This document shows positions 39,150 through 52,302 of a stretch of 64,000 bases of DNA, one piece after another. Source of the stretch: Ficedula albicollis (Eukaryota > Chordata > Aves > Passeriformes > Muscicapidae); NCBI RefSeq assembly GCF_000247815.1, contig NC_021672.1, positions 70,852,303-70,916,302 of the forward strand, written 5' to 3'. Below the pieces are notes generated by a model that saw only the letters and a program-made list of their open reading frames with translations, had not been told where the DNA came from and ran no database searches. A program made the translations under genes and the position numbers. Position 1 is the stretch's first letter, and each line of letters begins with the position of its first letter.

Positions 39150-42100
39150 TGAAAGGATAGAAAAACAGCTGTTACAAAATGGAAAGAGGTGGCTTAGATC
39201 TTGAAACTTTAACTTAGATGTGCTGTGTAAAGTGGGCCAAGCCTCCCCAGCTTCATATTCAGCTTCAACAGTTTGAGCTAGACCTGGCATAAGGATGTTG
39301 GAAGACTGCAGTACTTAAAAGCCACACTTTTTATTTTTAATAAAAAAATTTATTGAGCTATAAATTTGACTGCCTTGAGAGTTGCTGTGTTGGGGGATGG
39401 GAAGAATAGCTCTTTAGGTGATGTGGGAATCCAAAGCAACTGGAGATGTATCCCATATCCAATCACTTGACAGTACTTTCTTCTGCCAAACTGCTCTGCC
39501 AAACCTTCTCATTAAAATCTACACGCAGTGTGCTGCATATCCTGAAATGTATTTGGAATTGTGTAGATCCTTTAATATAACTACTCACTTCTAAATGATG
39601 ACCTCTCTTAGCTGTGTAAGTTATTGTTGGAAAGTTTTTGCACTGAAATGCGGTATCAGGGACTGCATGAACTGGTAGATCCATTGTACCTCAGAAGGAA
39701 GAAGAACACTGCAGAGAATGGTAATGCTGTCAGCACATGGAGAGAAAGATGGAAAAAGCATTACGTTTGTGTAGTTAACTAGCTGAGCGTGTTTTAGTCA
39801 TAGCTGGTCTGTCTTAAAGTTCTCTAAAGCTGCCAAAGGCATCCAGACTTCAGAAACTCACCCTCACCATGAGGCTCTGTTGCAAACAATTCTCTACCGA
39901 GGACTCCCAGTCAATTAAATATTTTATATACAGAAACTGCATTATATTCTTTGTTGCCCTGCTTTCCCAGCCTCTGTCTTTTATGAAAAGCAGTCATTTG
40001 TTTTCTAGTTTTGCAAAAAGTTTCTCATGTTGTTAAAGTATTTACTGCAGTTTCAACTGAAAAATAACTGTAACAGTAGTTGAATGAGTGGTCAGTTTTG
40101 TGAAGCAATTAGCTGCTTCTGGAGTTCTTATGGAGAAAAATGGCTGTTGTACAGATAGTGTTCAAAGGGATGGTGAAGTGATCTTGTTTCCTAAGTTTTA
40201 GGGCATGCTTCAGTGGGAAAAGTTCGAGGTGCTCAAAACCAGCACTGATTAAATTTGAGATTTGATAGAGGTGTAGATTTAACAACCTAGGCCCTGCAGT
40301 CAGCCAGTGGAGCTGGGGAGCAGATAAGAAAAATAGCATAGGAAATGCAGCTTTAGGAGATTCTAGATAGGGGATGAAAGAAAGTGTTAAAGCAACAGGG
40401 GGCTCCAGAAAGTTACCTCTGGGTTTTAATAGGAAGTTGTTAGATATAATGCTAGCAAAAATACATGCTTAAAATACTGTCTCTTAGAGTAGAACTTGTG
40501 TTTATTACTAACTCTGTAACCCTGAGAAGATCATTTCACACACCTTAGGGAATAGTGTGGCAATAGAATAGCTTAAGTGTGAATTATTCCAAGCAAGAAA
40601 TTTCACTCCTTAAAGAAATACTATGTATTTTGAAGCCCTCTTCCTTTAAGTTTAATATTTTCATTTTCTTTAAAAAAACTTTATTGCGAATAATTATGAG
40701 AGAGGCAGATAATGGTCTCTATTTATATCACCAAACCTGATCTACTGTAGAGAAATACTAGTGAACTGCTAGGATTTTGTTTTGTTATGTTTTCTTTAAG
40801 AAGTTCTAGTGTTTCCATCATTCACAGCAAATCTTTTAAATTAGGCAGGAATAAAGTGCTGTCTACAGAGAAATCTCTGTTCTTTGTCCCATAAAAACCT
40901 GCTTAGACTGAGCTGAGTTATAAACTGTTGAAAATCACCAGTTTTACTTTCCTTTTTTTTTCCCCTGGTGTTGTCAGCAAATTTTGGCAGTGTGTGAAAA
41001 TAACCAAGCACAAACAGTCTAATCTGAGGCCGAGCTCGTGCAATTGCCAAATCTGTAGCAGTGGACGCTGCACTTAGAGGGAAGGGGAACAGACACTGTG
41101 TCTGCAATGGTTTTTTTTATAGACAGCCCTTTTGTTATGGTCAGGAGGACCAGAAGGGTCTTCCTAGTCATGTGCTTCAGGATTGAGAAGTCCCAGTTGG
41201 GGCATTTCTCAAGCTGTTTTTTCAGACCTGGAAAACTATCCAATAGCCCTTTCCTGAATTATGCCTTCTCCTGCTAATTGCAATTGCTGCTAGCCCTATA
41301 ATTCAAGGTATGCAGACTTACATAATGGAGTTGGCACTTCAGAGTTGAATCTTTCATCCTGCTGGCTCACAGCAGAAGGATTGGTAGTTGTCTGAGAATA
41401 ATTTACTATCCTCTTATTTCTTGAAAAGTAATCAAGGATATTGTGGATAAATTTATTGTTATCACAGAAAATAATTTATGTTTCAATATCAAGCTGTCAG
41501 AAAACATCTTTTGATTTCTTGTCTGACTGTACTTGAGTAGTCTTTTGAGTATTTATTACAGTAGTTTCTAATGACATGAATTCATCCCCCAGACAGCGTT
41601 TCTTTGGTATGGAGTGGAGGTGGTGATCAGAAATGAGCCAGGCCTGTAGCTTAATGAGGGTGTTTACTGTATGCCTTCCTTTCTTCATCTCAGAGCTGCT
41701 ATGCCTGCTGAGAGCTACAGGAGGGCTACTCCTAAAAATGAGATGCCAGCCTGTGCAGGAAGGCTGTTCACCCATATCTCTGCTACAGTTTTCCTGCATG
41801 ATATGACTTAAAAATATTTGATAGATGGAGAAGTCCCCATCTTCCTTTTCTGGCTCTCAGATGAAAAATACAAAGGCATGCACATGAACACTCAGAACTG
41901 AAAATTAAGTCAGTGGAAGCTGAGGTTTTTTATCTTCTGAAAACTTCATCTTCCCAGCAATAAAGCAGCATTGTCTGGAGGTATGAGTGTGAAGCTGAAG
42001 TTGAAAGTAATCCAAAAGAAACTGATTAATTGACGCAGTTTATTTGCCAGAAAAGTAAAATCAGTTGATCCAAAATGAGGTGTAAAGTAATTTCAAGCCC

Positions 42101-43717
42101 TGCAAACAGTTTAACCAAACAAAAATACTTCAGGTTGTGTGCACCCATGGTGAACAGAACTGAAAAGAAAGTAAGTATCAGTGTCCATCCAACAATAACT
42201 TGTCAGCTCATCCACACATGTCTTCTTGGAAACTAAGGAGTTTCCTGGTCTTTAAAGAAGTTGTGGTTTATGCATATGGATTATCAGCAGTCCTTCCATA
42301 GTTTGAAATCCCTTTGTGTTTGTTGTTGGTGCCACAAAGCAGCAGCACATTACCATCACATCAGCAAGGTGTGGCTTTCTGGGCCCAGCACAGGCTCTTT
42401 GTCATATTGAGCTGGGCTTACAGGGTCCAGGGGTCACTTGGTGTGTCAGACTATCATGTGATGGCAGCAGTGGTACCTAAACTTCTCCTGTTGTTATTTC
42501 ATGTGCACTTAAATAAGCTGAAGTCCCACAGGGGGCACTCTGTGTCTGTAGGATTCACTGTCTGGGGCAAAGCTGAACAAGTGCATCCGTGTCGGTCCCT
42601 TTTTCCTTCTATTAGCTTTGGAATTTTCTTTTTAAAATGTCTTTCTGGGCACACAGTGAAAATTAACATGCTAGTGTCCTGTTAGCATTGTTTTGTCCTT
42701 TTCAATTTTGTTTTCTCCTTTTTAAGCATAAATATTTAATTATATATGTTATTTTTAATTCTGTATTGTCACCCCAGTAAATTGTAACTGCTCAATTGAA
42801 GTAGTCTGAAATATGAAAAATGATCCATTTCTAATTAGTAAGCAATATAGACCTCATGTTTAAATAATTTGACATGACTGACCTTGGAACTGCTGTTAAT
42901 CTCCAAGTGAGTGGTACAGAATCCAATAGGAAAGCTGAAATACAGCACGCAGATATATTGTGTGTCATTAGAGGCTCACGTTTATTGGAAGATCTTGGTT
43001 ACCTGCAAATTTGGTGTCTTTTCCTACTATTTTTTTTTTTAATTTGGGTGAAAAATCAAGCGAAAACATACTCTCCTTTGCACTTTTTTTCTCTTGGCAA
43101 TTAAGGAATGAGTCCTGTTATCCTTCCTGTGTTGTCCTTGAGCCTTCTGAACACTCTGAGACACGAGTGTTCTGGCAGCACTGTTTCCAGTGCAACTCAC
43201 ACTAGCTGGCCTGACTCATGGAAGCAAGCAGAAGAGTTTAACCCAGTTGTGGGCAGCAGTACTAAACTGGTCAATCAGGTGTTTCGTATAAGTGAATCTT
43301 GAATTTCAAAGTGTCACAGAGTGATAAGCCTGCAAAGCAAAGACATGAACCTTTAGCAAAGCCTGTATAGACAAAATGCTCCATATGAGTACACACAGAA
43401 TTCGATTGTTGTGGTCTACTCTGTTTCTTTAAGTATTGGAAAGTTACATTTACCTTTTCTAACTGGTTTGTTGTTACTCTTCACCCACCTTGAAAATCTT
43501 TTCCTGTTGTAGCTTTTCATGTACTAAAACCTTGGCAATATGTCACAGTCCTGTTCTGTCTTGTGATAAAACCCCTGTATCTCATTTTGTCTTGAATTCT
43601 GTGGTCCCCGAGAACAATCTTGAAGACAGAAAGTACTGTACTATCTTAATGAGCCATGACAGGCCTGGAAGCAAAACCAACTGATGAAAACTACACCAGG
43701 TGGTGTTAAAGCGGTTT

Positions 43718-43907
43718 GCTTCACTCAGTAATTTCTAAAACTATTGATGTTGTAGGGAGGAGCTAAAGAGGTTCAGTCTTTAAGTTCTGCTTCACTCAGT
43801 AATTTCTAAAACTATTGATATTGTAGGGAGGAGCTAAAGGAAAGAGGTTCAGTCTTTAACTTGGATGTTGTAGGGAGGAGCTAAAGAGGTTCAGTCTTTA
43901 AGTTCTG
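43718..43907. repeat. Two-and-a-half-copy tandem repeat, period about 71 bp
   Basis: GCTTCACTCAGTAATTTC at 43718 recurs at 43789. The second half of the unit (GATGTTGTAGGGAGGAGC) appears a third time at 43864. The middle copy has a four-base insertion (CTAAAGGAAAGAGG versus CTAAAGAGG). Confidence 0.9.
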
Positions 43908-45340
43908 GAGAATTTAGCTGCACTTTGCTTTTGTTCCCATGCCTTTCTGTGTGAGATTATTTTTCTGGATTTATTTTTCCACGGACTGAGTTTGGTGTAA
44001 GTGATCCCTTCAGTGGCATAGTTTTCTAGATGGTGAAAGAAAATTAAACCTCTTTCAAGTCAGAATGAGATGTAGGGGTTTTGTCATGCTTCCATATTCT
44101 GTTAAGAGATGGTAACATTCTTACAGAAATTGCTCTGAAAGATCTCATCAATAGAGATCTTGGCGTAGATATACACAGAGTACTAAAATGTATGATTTTT
44201 GTAGGCTTATAGAATCCTGACTCTAGAGGATGAATACCCATCTTGTTTTTTCTGAGTTTTGATAGTCATTATTGCAACCTGTCTTAGGGAACAGGTGCAG
44301 CACAAGAAAAATTCGTGTTCTTTACTGCCCAGAGGGCATAGTGTTGGTGAAAATTTGGTTTTATCATAACCTGTATGCAGATCATGTTATCTAAGAGAAA
44401 AGAATTATGTTGTTTTTTTATAGATAATCGAGTGTTAAATTGGTAGAGGAATAGGGACAGACAGATAGAACAGATTGCTTGTGAGATAGCTCTAAGGGCA
44501 CCAATATACTGCCTTCTGCTAATTAATTCTGTATGCCTTTATTTTGTATAATTAAATACACTTAAAAGTTCTGTAAGAAGGAAGAGTTTATCTGTTCTAG
44601 GGAATATGTGTAATTTTCCCTTGGAAGTGTGAATCCTTCACGTCACTTAATTCTAGAACAACACTTGACAAAAGTACATTTCCAAGTTCTCTGCATGCAA
44701 AGACATTGCTTGTGTATAATTCTATATACAAGAAGCATAACTATGACTGTGATTTTTGTTCTAGAATATGCAGGAGTGTTTTGGCTCAGGGATGATAGCA
44801 AAAGTAGATTTCCTGTGCTGGCTGTTTCAGCTGCATCGGTGATTCCTGTCGCCATCCCTAATCCAGCTATAAGATTCTGGGGCTTCCAGGGGTGTTACTG
44901 AGCTAAACCAAATCAGGCACTTTTTACTTTCTGTTAAAGTCAAAAGAACCATGAGTTCCTTAGGGTGCTTTTTCCTCTTTTATAAACATGAACTGTAAAT
45001 AGTAATGCATATAAATCAACTCTGTGAGCACTACATATTTCATTAAATACAGTCAAGTTGTGGGTTAATAGAAGTTCCAAGTGAAAATATTATGGTATCT
45101 CATTGCATATATTGTGGATTTAATGTAGTGTGAACAATAGTAGCTTTGAGCAATTGTAAATCCCATCCGGACATCGTCAACGTAGTTGAAAATACAAGGA
45201 GGGAACTCACAAAGGGTGGGTGTGCTCACATGGTCACTCTGCATGTGCAAGTCACTCTTTTATTGCCTTTAAAATAACAGTGGAGCTTTGCAGGGTGTAG
45301 GTAAGGCCAAGTCTAACTCCAGTCTGTTTTCTGGACTGGA

Positions 45341-45763
<423 letters not shown>

Positions 45764-48700
45764 AGTGAGGTCAATTTGCTTTAATTACAGAAATAACCTC
45801 TGAAGCAAGTAATTGCTTCCCTCCAATCCTGGAGGACAGCAAGTGGGAATTGAATAAGAAAAATTGGAGAACTGAGTCAAGTTGTTGGCAGTGCATACAG
45901 TCTTTGTCTTTAAACTGTATGGGAATATCCATGATGGTTTTTTTTTTTTGTTTTCTTCCCTTCCCAAACAATACTTTTGGTTTCTTTTAGGCAAAATAAG
46001 AAGCATCTTCTTCAGGTCTGTGGAATATGGAGAAAGCTCCATAGCGATAGGACTCGGGGTTTGTTGGTTGGGGTTTGTCTGGTGATACCTTGTGTGCAGT
46101 GACAGTGATTCCATGTAACTGTGGTCAAAAACATGAAAACTGACCAGAGCTGTTCATTTAGAAATGCTAAAAGCTGATACTAAGCACTGTGAAAGTGTCT
46201 TTCTTTGAGGTATGATGCTGTCTCTGCTATGAAGTCAGTTCTCCCCAATTCAGTAGTTCTATAATAGTTTTCTGCAGATTGCAGGATACTGTCTTCCTGT
46301 ACTAGAAGCTAGTCCATGTAGGAACTTAGGGAATTCTGAAAAATCATTTGACACAATGTTATATTTGGTGTTGCCTAAACCCCTTTTCAAGCCCACCTCA
46401 AGCACTAAATAGATATGGCTGTAGCTTTCCCTAGACCTACAGCTCTTTTTCAATTTTCTGGCACTCTACAGCTTTAAAATTCCTGTTGAGTTGAAAACTA
46501 CAGGATCACACTAGTTTATTTCCACTATGTAATATGGGAATCAAGCTTTGCATATGAAGTTAAACTAAATTATATAGTTTGTATTTGCTATACAATCGAC
46601 TAGTTTGTTCATTTAGTTTAATGTCTTGAATAAAAATTTTAGTCCACTGAGACTGTTGTGAAGAGATAACAACTGCAAGTTGCTTTGAGCAGTGAGGTGT
46701 TTCATCAGAAAATAATTGGAGTAAGTGGTCAAAGATATATGTGAATGTTTAGAAAATAATAAGGTGTTGAATGGCAGAGAAATTAACTTGTTGTGACTAA
46801 ATCATGACAAACCAGGTGTCCCCTTATGCCAAGTCATAGTTTTGGTAATATAGCAGTCCTGATCCCAGGAGGATTTGTGTCATCATCTCACAGAACTGTC
46901 TCATCAAGAAGTAGGGACTTTATTCCTTATTCAGTCACTATGAAGTGAATAAGTAGGTAGCTGGAAAAGAATAAACAGTAGTTTACTGTTGAAATGGTAA
47001 CCTCTGTCCCATGATGTCCTTAGAGGACTGTCTCAAGCCTGCTGCTGTTCAAATTGTCCATAATGAGTGTTCAGGTGGTTTGGGGAACAAGGTGAGAATT
47101 CAAGTTGGTCTCAGTAAAGTGAAGAGGGGTTCTAGGAGTGTTTTTACATCACAAGTCCAATGGTTTTTTATCACAAATAGCTTAAATACAGCTGAACATG
47201 CTTTGGGGGTACTTTAGGTGAAGTTGAGGATGGAGATTTTTATCTAGCAGGTTTTGTGATTCTTCAGTACAAATCGTATACTTTCCTTACTGAATGGCTG
47301 TAAGAATGAAAAATATGTCCTGTAAAAATGTATTAAGTGCCTGAGCTTCTTCTTCATGTGATGTGGGCTCAGTTCTGTCCATTGTTGATACTATCTTTGA
47401 CTTGCAGATTCAATTTCTAAAGAGAAACTTTGCTTTTGTAGGTAATTCATGGGGAGTACATTCCAAGGAAACTTTTTTTTCTATTGGAAGGTATAAACAA
47501 CAATTCAATTTATTGGTTTAAGGTAGCTGCAAAAATGTTGCTGCCTTTTAAGCCCTCATTAGGCAGGAAACCTAAAAGAGTTAGGACAGGGATATCTTCT
47601 TATATTTGGAAAAAGCCTTTATCTCATCTAGCCACAGTTTCATCAGAATATTAATAATGCAACTATAAATGTTAGTATTTTTCAGTTTAGTTCTTTTCAC
47701 TAAGGACTTTACATTTCAAAGTCATAGTTTTTTTCCTAAAAATGGAGAAATGCCATTGTTGTTCCTCAAAGGAGTAAACTGAAAAGCAAAACATGAAGTG
47801 ACTTGTTCACCCATGGTCACAGAACTTCAGTGATGTCAGGAATTAAAATCTGAAGGCTTTGGGTTTGTAGATTTTTTTGATGTCTTAACAGTTTGAGACA
47901 CAAATGTTTCATGGGAAATGTTGTGCACGTAAGGTACATAGTTCTTCATGTATTCTTCTCTTCTAGTATGTTCCCATACAGATCCTTTCTACATTCTAAT
48001 TTTTTGTTTTATATGTCTGTACCTAAAGCTGAGTAGCATTTCTTGCAACTTCAGTGCTGTAATTGGAGAGAAGCGATCTGTTCTGTTTTGCTGAGCTGAT
48101 CTTTGGATTTTTCTTGCTTACTGAAGTCTCATTGCTAGTAAGGGCTCTAGTTTTGAGTTTGAAAAACTGGATGAATTTAGCCAGAAGATGTTAATTTAGA
48201 AGAAAAACAAATACATTATTGCCTTGCCTTTAAAAATATGAATCTGGCTTTGGACTGCAGTTTCGTAGATTTTGTGACAAATGAGGCAAGAAATAAATTG
48301 GCAAACCCCCTATGTCCAAGTACAGTGGTACAGTGTGCTCTCTAATTCTCAGCTCCAAAGATCTCAGCAAAGGCCACAAATTAAACAAAGTCAAAATTAA
48401 TCAACTCTACAATCAAAATACAATTATTAAGGCTTTCATTTACTACAAAGAAGCAGTTGTGAAAGAGGCACTGGAGCAAGTTCTTTTGTGCAGTAAGGGA
48501 AAATCAACAGCAAGGGTGTCAAACAGAAAAATGAAACCCTGCAGGTGAGGCTGCTTTGGAGCCAAGAGAAACCAGCTCTTATGCAGAAATGCAAGTAAAC
48601 TGTTGGGGAATGGCAGAGGTGTTTGGAGCTGAGCTGCAGAGGGTGTCAGTGTGGCACTTAGCCCAAGCAAAAGCAGCTTGAGGGCTACAGAGCAATGCTC

Positions 48701-51475
48701 TGGGGTCAGGCACAGCCCCTTGGAACGACATCCCAGTGAGGCTTCCTTGCAGGGCTCCCAACTGCTGCAGCTTCTGCCTCCTTTGCAGCACAGTGTGGGA
48801 ACAGCACTCCCTGTGAGGGGGAACTGCATGTCAGGGATGCCTGGACACACCGTAGCTGACAAGACCTCTCTTTAAACCCTTGTTTTGGGGAGACAGGGTG
48901 CTCCACCTTTCTTCAGGACATGCACAGATTCATCCTCATTGTCTGTATTTACAGAGATACTGAATTTCTTGTTCTGTTTGATGGGCAAATACTATCCCAG
49001 TGCAACCTAAATACAACTAAGTATAAGAACTTCATCTTTAGTTGCCTGTTCCTCAAACAGAACTTGTAGGCTTGTAATGAAAATAGTTTTAGAGGGGCAG
49101 AAATTGCTTTGGGCAGCTATATGGTTTTCATCTAAGTGCTGTAAATAGCATAATAGCTTTATTCCCAGACATGGGAGATGCACTGTCTTTTAACAGATCT
49201 CTATTCTACTTTCATTTTCTTTTTACTAACTCTCAAAGTAGCAATGTGGTATTAAGTGTAGTAAGTTACGTCTAATACATTTTGGAGTACACCTGCCTTA
49301 GTCCAGCTGTGGTTACACATTTTTGTGATGCAGACACTCCCATGGCTGCAAAGGGCATGCACTACTTGTGTTTTGTGTGACCTGCCTAGTGTATGGGTCA
49401 TTTTTATTTTAAAAATAAGTATAGTTAATTTTCTGTAGACTCCGATAAGCTCTATAAGTTTCGTAGCAGATTAATGATTTAATGAAAATTTAATGTATTT
49501 TCAAGGTAGGAATACTTTTTAAGAGCTATCAAGTTGTAGTCTGATGCATGGAATGAAACCCTCAGCTCTTCAGAGTTGCTTTTACCCCCTGTTCCCACTG
49601 CCAAGTCAGTTTGGAAGCAATTGTACATAAACCAGCAGACTATCATCATGAAACACCAAATCATCGTGAAATCATCATGAAATGCCATCATGATGGAAAA
49701 TTTAACTCCTCATCACCAACAGTCACAGATTTTCAGTTAAACTTTCATTATCATTCTGTATACTGATACGGCTGGTTTGGAACATGCATAGTAAAGGACA
49801 AAATCTACCTTTCAGGTACTCTATTCCCAAGGAAATTCTGCAAGTCTTAGAATAAATATTTTAAGAATATTAACTGTAGGAATGCACAAAAGAAAAAAGC
49901 TCCCCTTCCGCTTTGGAATTCATGCACTGCCCATTTTCCTAGTTTATGTCTTAACTATGTGTTTTGATTTCAGGTAAGAGTTAGGATAGCCTGGTGGAAG
50001 TATTTCATTACCTGACTTCCCAGCCCTTCAGCTGAGGTTGGTGACAGTCTGCTGGGACTTGGAAATACACACCTACAGCTTTAATGAGCAGGAGGAGTTT
50101 GCACTGGGTTACAGTGGTCTCCACATTCTAGGAATAGATTATTTTTTAAAATTGTGCAGCCTTCTGTAATTTCAGTTTGCACTGTGGCCCTCGGTTCTCA
50201 TGATACATGACAAGATAGAGCACTTTCCATCTGAGAACGTTAAAGCAGTTGCAAAGTCCATGTTAACTCCTGAAATAAGCCTTTGGGAAAAAGTACTATC
50301 TTCATTAGGAATAAGGGAAACTCAACACAGAAAAATACAAGTGGCATGAATAAACTCTCTAAGTTGCTTGTAGTAGAGTGACTTTTAGTCCACCCTCAAG
50401 TAATTTAACTGTATCTTGCAGTCCCAAAATAATATTTCATTTGCTGTTGCAAATTAATAAAGGGCTGTTATTCAAGTGTTGTTTAAAGGGCAGTATTCAA
50501 ATTAATTTTCTTGTTCATGATAGAAGGTTGTTTTGAATAGGACAGAGAACAGGAGATACACAGTGAGGTTCTGTCCTCTCTTCTCTGTTTCTTAAGTTTC
50601 CACTTCCTTTTCTTTGGCTGGTCTTCAGAACCTTGTTCTCTGTCTAGCAGTGATGGTCTCTGATTTACATTGGACTCAAAAAAATGTTTTTTAAGGCTTC
50701 CACCGTTTTACACACAAGATATATGCTGGATAAGAAAGGAGTTCATTGCCAGCTTTGAGGCTCCTGTTGATCCCTTATTTGTTGGTTCTGAGGAGAACAG
50801 CACTGTGCTGTCTGAATTTAGGAGCTCACTGCATTCCTGGTGCACTGGATTACCCCACTGCCCTTACAGGTGCCTCTTCAGAAAGACAGGGATCTTCCTT
50901 GTATTTTGTTGGCCTCCTGTCTTTCATACCCTAGGGCAGCTCATGTGAAACTGGATACCATTAATTGGGCAGTGCAATCCCAAGGCAAGCACCAAGAAAA
51001 ACTGAATCATCACAGTGCCCATCAGCATCACTTAGAGAGACAAGACTGCAGTCTGCTCTGGCAGCTTCTCTGCACTCACAGGACATTCACATCACTTCAA
51101 GATGACTTCTGCTGTCCCAGAATTTGACACTGTAAGCACACTCTGTGCTGCAAGACCTCACAGCTTGCACAGAGCTTCTGTCATCTCCTTGAGCCCTACT
51201 AAAAGGTCACATTCTCAGCCAAGCCCTCTGCTCCTCATTCGGGAACACAGTGCTTCCCAGGCTCACTGGGATTAGGAGTTATTGTTTTCATGACTTTGGA
51301 TCACCAACTTGCCTATAAACTTTGGAATTACTAGTCCCAAAACACTTCCACACCACTGGGTAGTCACCATCACTGAGGCTGAAAGGGTCTTTTAATGAGA
51401 TGTTTTTTCTTCATATTATGGAAGAATGTTTTATTCCTAAAACACTGCTATTAGCTGACTCTATCACTGTCTCCT

Positions 51476-51845
51476 TTGAGGATGCTGCAGTGTGTTTGGT
51501 AGCTCATTGCATGGCTGAACTATGTACTTTAAAAAAAAATAACAATAAACCTACATCAGTATGTTTTTCTTGTGTAATTTTAGCACATTTGTATTTAACG
51601 ATGCACAGTAGATTCTCAATGTCAAACCTACATCAGTATGTTTTTCTTGTGTAATTTTAGCACATTTGTATTTAACGATGCACAGTAGATTGTCAATGTT
51701 GAGGATGCTGCAGTGTGTTTGGTAGCTCATTGCATGGCTGAACTATGTACTTTAAAAAAAAATAACAATAAACCTACATCACTATGTTTTTCTTGTGTAA
51801 TTTTAGCACATTTGTATTTAACGATGCACAGTAGATTCTCAATGT
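51476..51845. repeat. Nested tandem duplication (periods 223 and 77 bp)
   Basis: TTGAGGATGCTGCAGTGTG at 51476 recurs at 51699 (period 223). Inside the unit, AAACCTACATCAGTATG at 51547 recurs at 51624 (period 77), and a third copy with CATCACTATG lies in the second long unit. The region ends at CTCAATGTC, 51845. Confidence 0.92.
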
Positions 51846-52204
51846 CGTTCTAACTTTTTTTCTGGTTTTGCTAGATAATTTTTCTGTCTTCGATTGTCTT
51901 TTCACTGAAAATTCATGGAATTGTGACAGCCATATGCATAAGTATTTTCCCAGTCTATTTCACAGTTACACTAAACTCAACTATGTTTTTGTCTTTTTGA
52001 TTGTTACAGTAATCATCCTTAAGGAAAAGCTAGCTTTCAATGTGTTTTTCTATAGTTACTAAGCTTTTCAGTGGTCCTTAAAGTTGTTTGGGATTTCTGG
52101 TTTCATTGGCTAGTTGCCAAAACAGTCTTTCTCTTCTACACCACTGTCTAATCCTGCAAATGTTGATCTATGTTAGCTAAATAGCAAAATAATAAATTCT
52201 AACA

Positions 52205-52302
52205 AAATTATTTATGTTAGTTAATAATTGAATGTGTTAGTCAATAATTGGAATGTTAAAATAACACAGAATGAATTGTATTAGTTAATAATTGGAATGT
52301 TA
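52205..52302. repeat. Short degenerate AT-rich repeats
   Basis: GTTAGTTAATAATTGAATGT, GTTAGTCAATAATTGGAATG and ATTAGTTAATAATTGGAATG occur within about 100 bp at irregular spacing. Confidence 0.75.

Noticed and set aside
42314..42685. 123-codon + strand frame
   Set aside because: No recognisable domain, no plausible splice sites noticed and no repeat-family protein; consistent with chance in a long intron.
48443..48862. 139-codon minus-strand frame as a gene
   Set aside because: Long for the intron but in a GC-richer island that lowers stop frequency, with frames open on both strands and no domain. Kept only as a low-interest finding.
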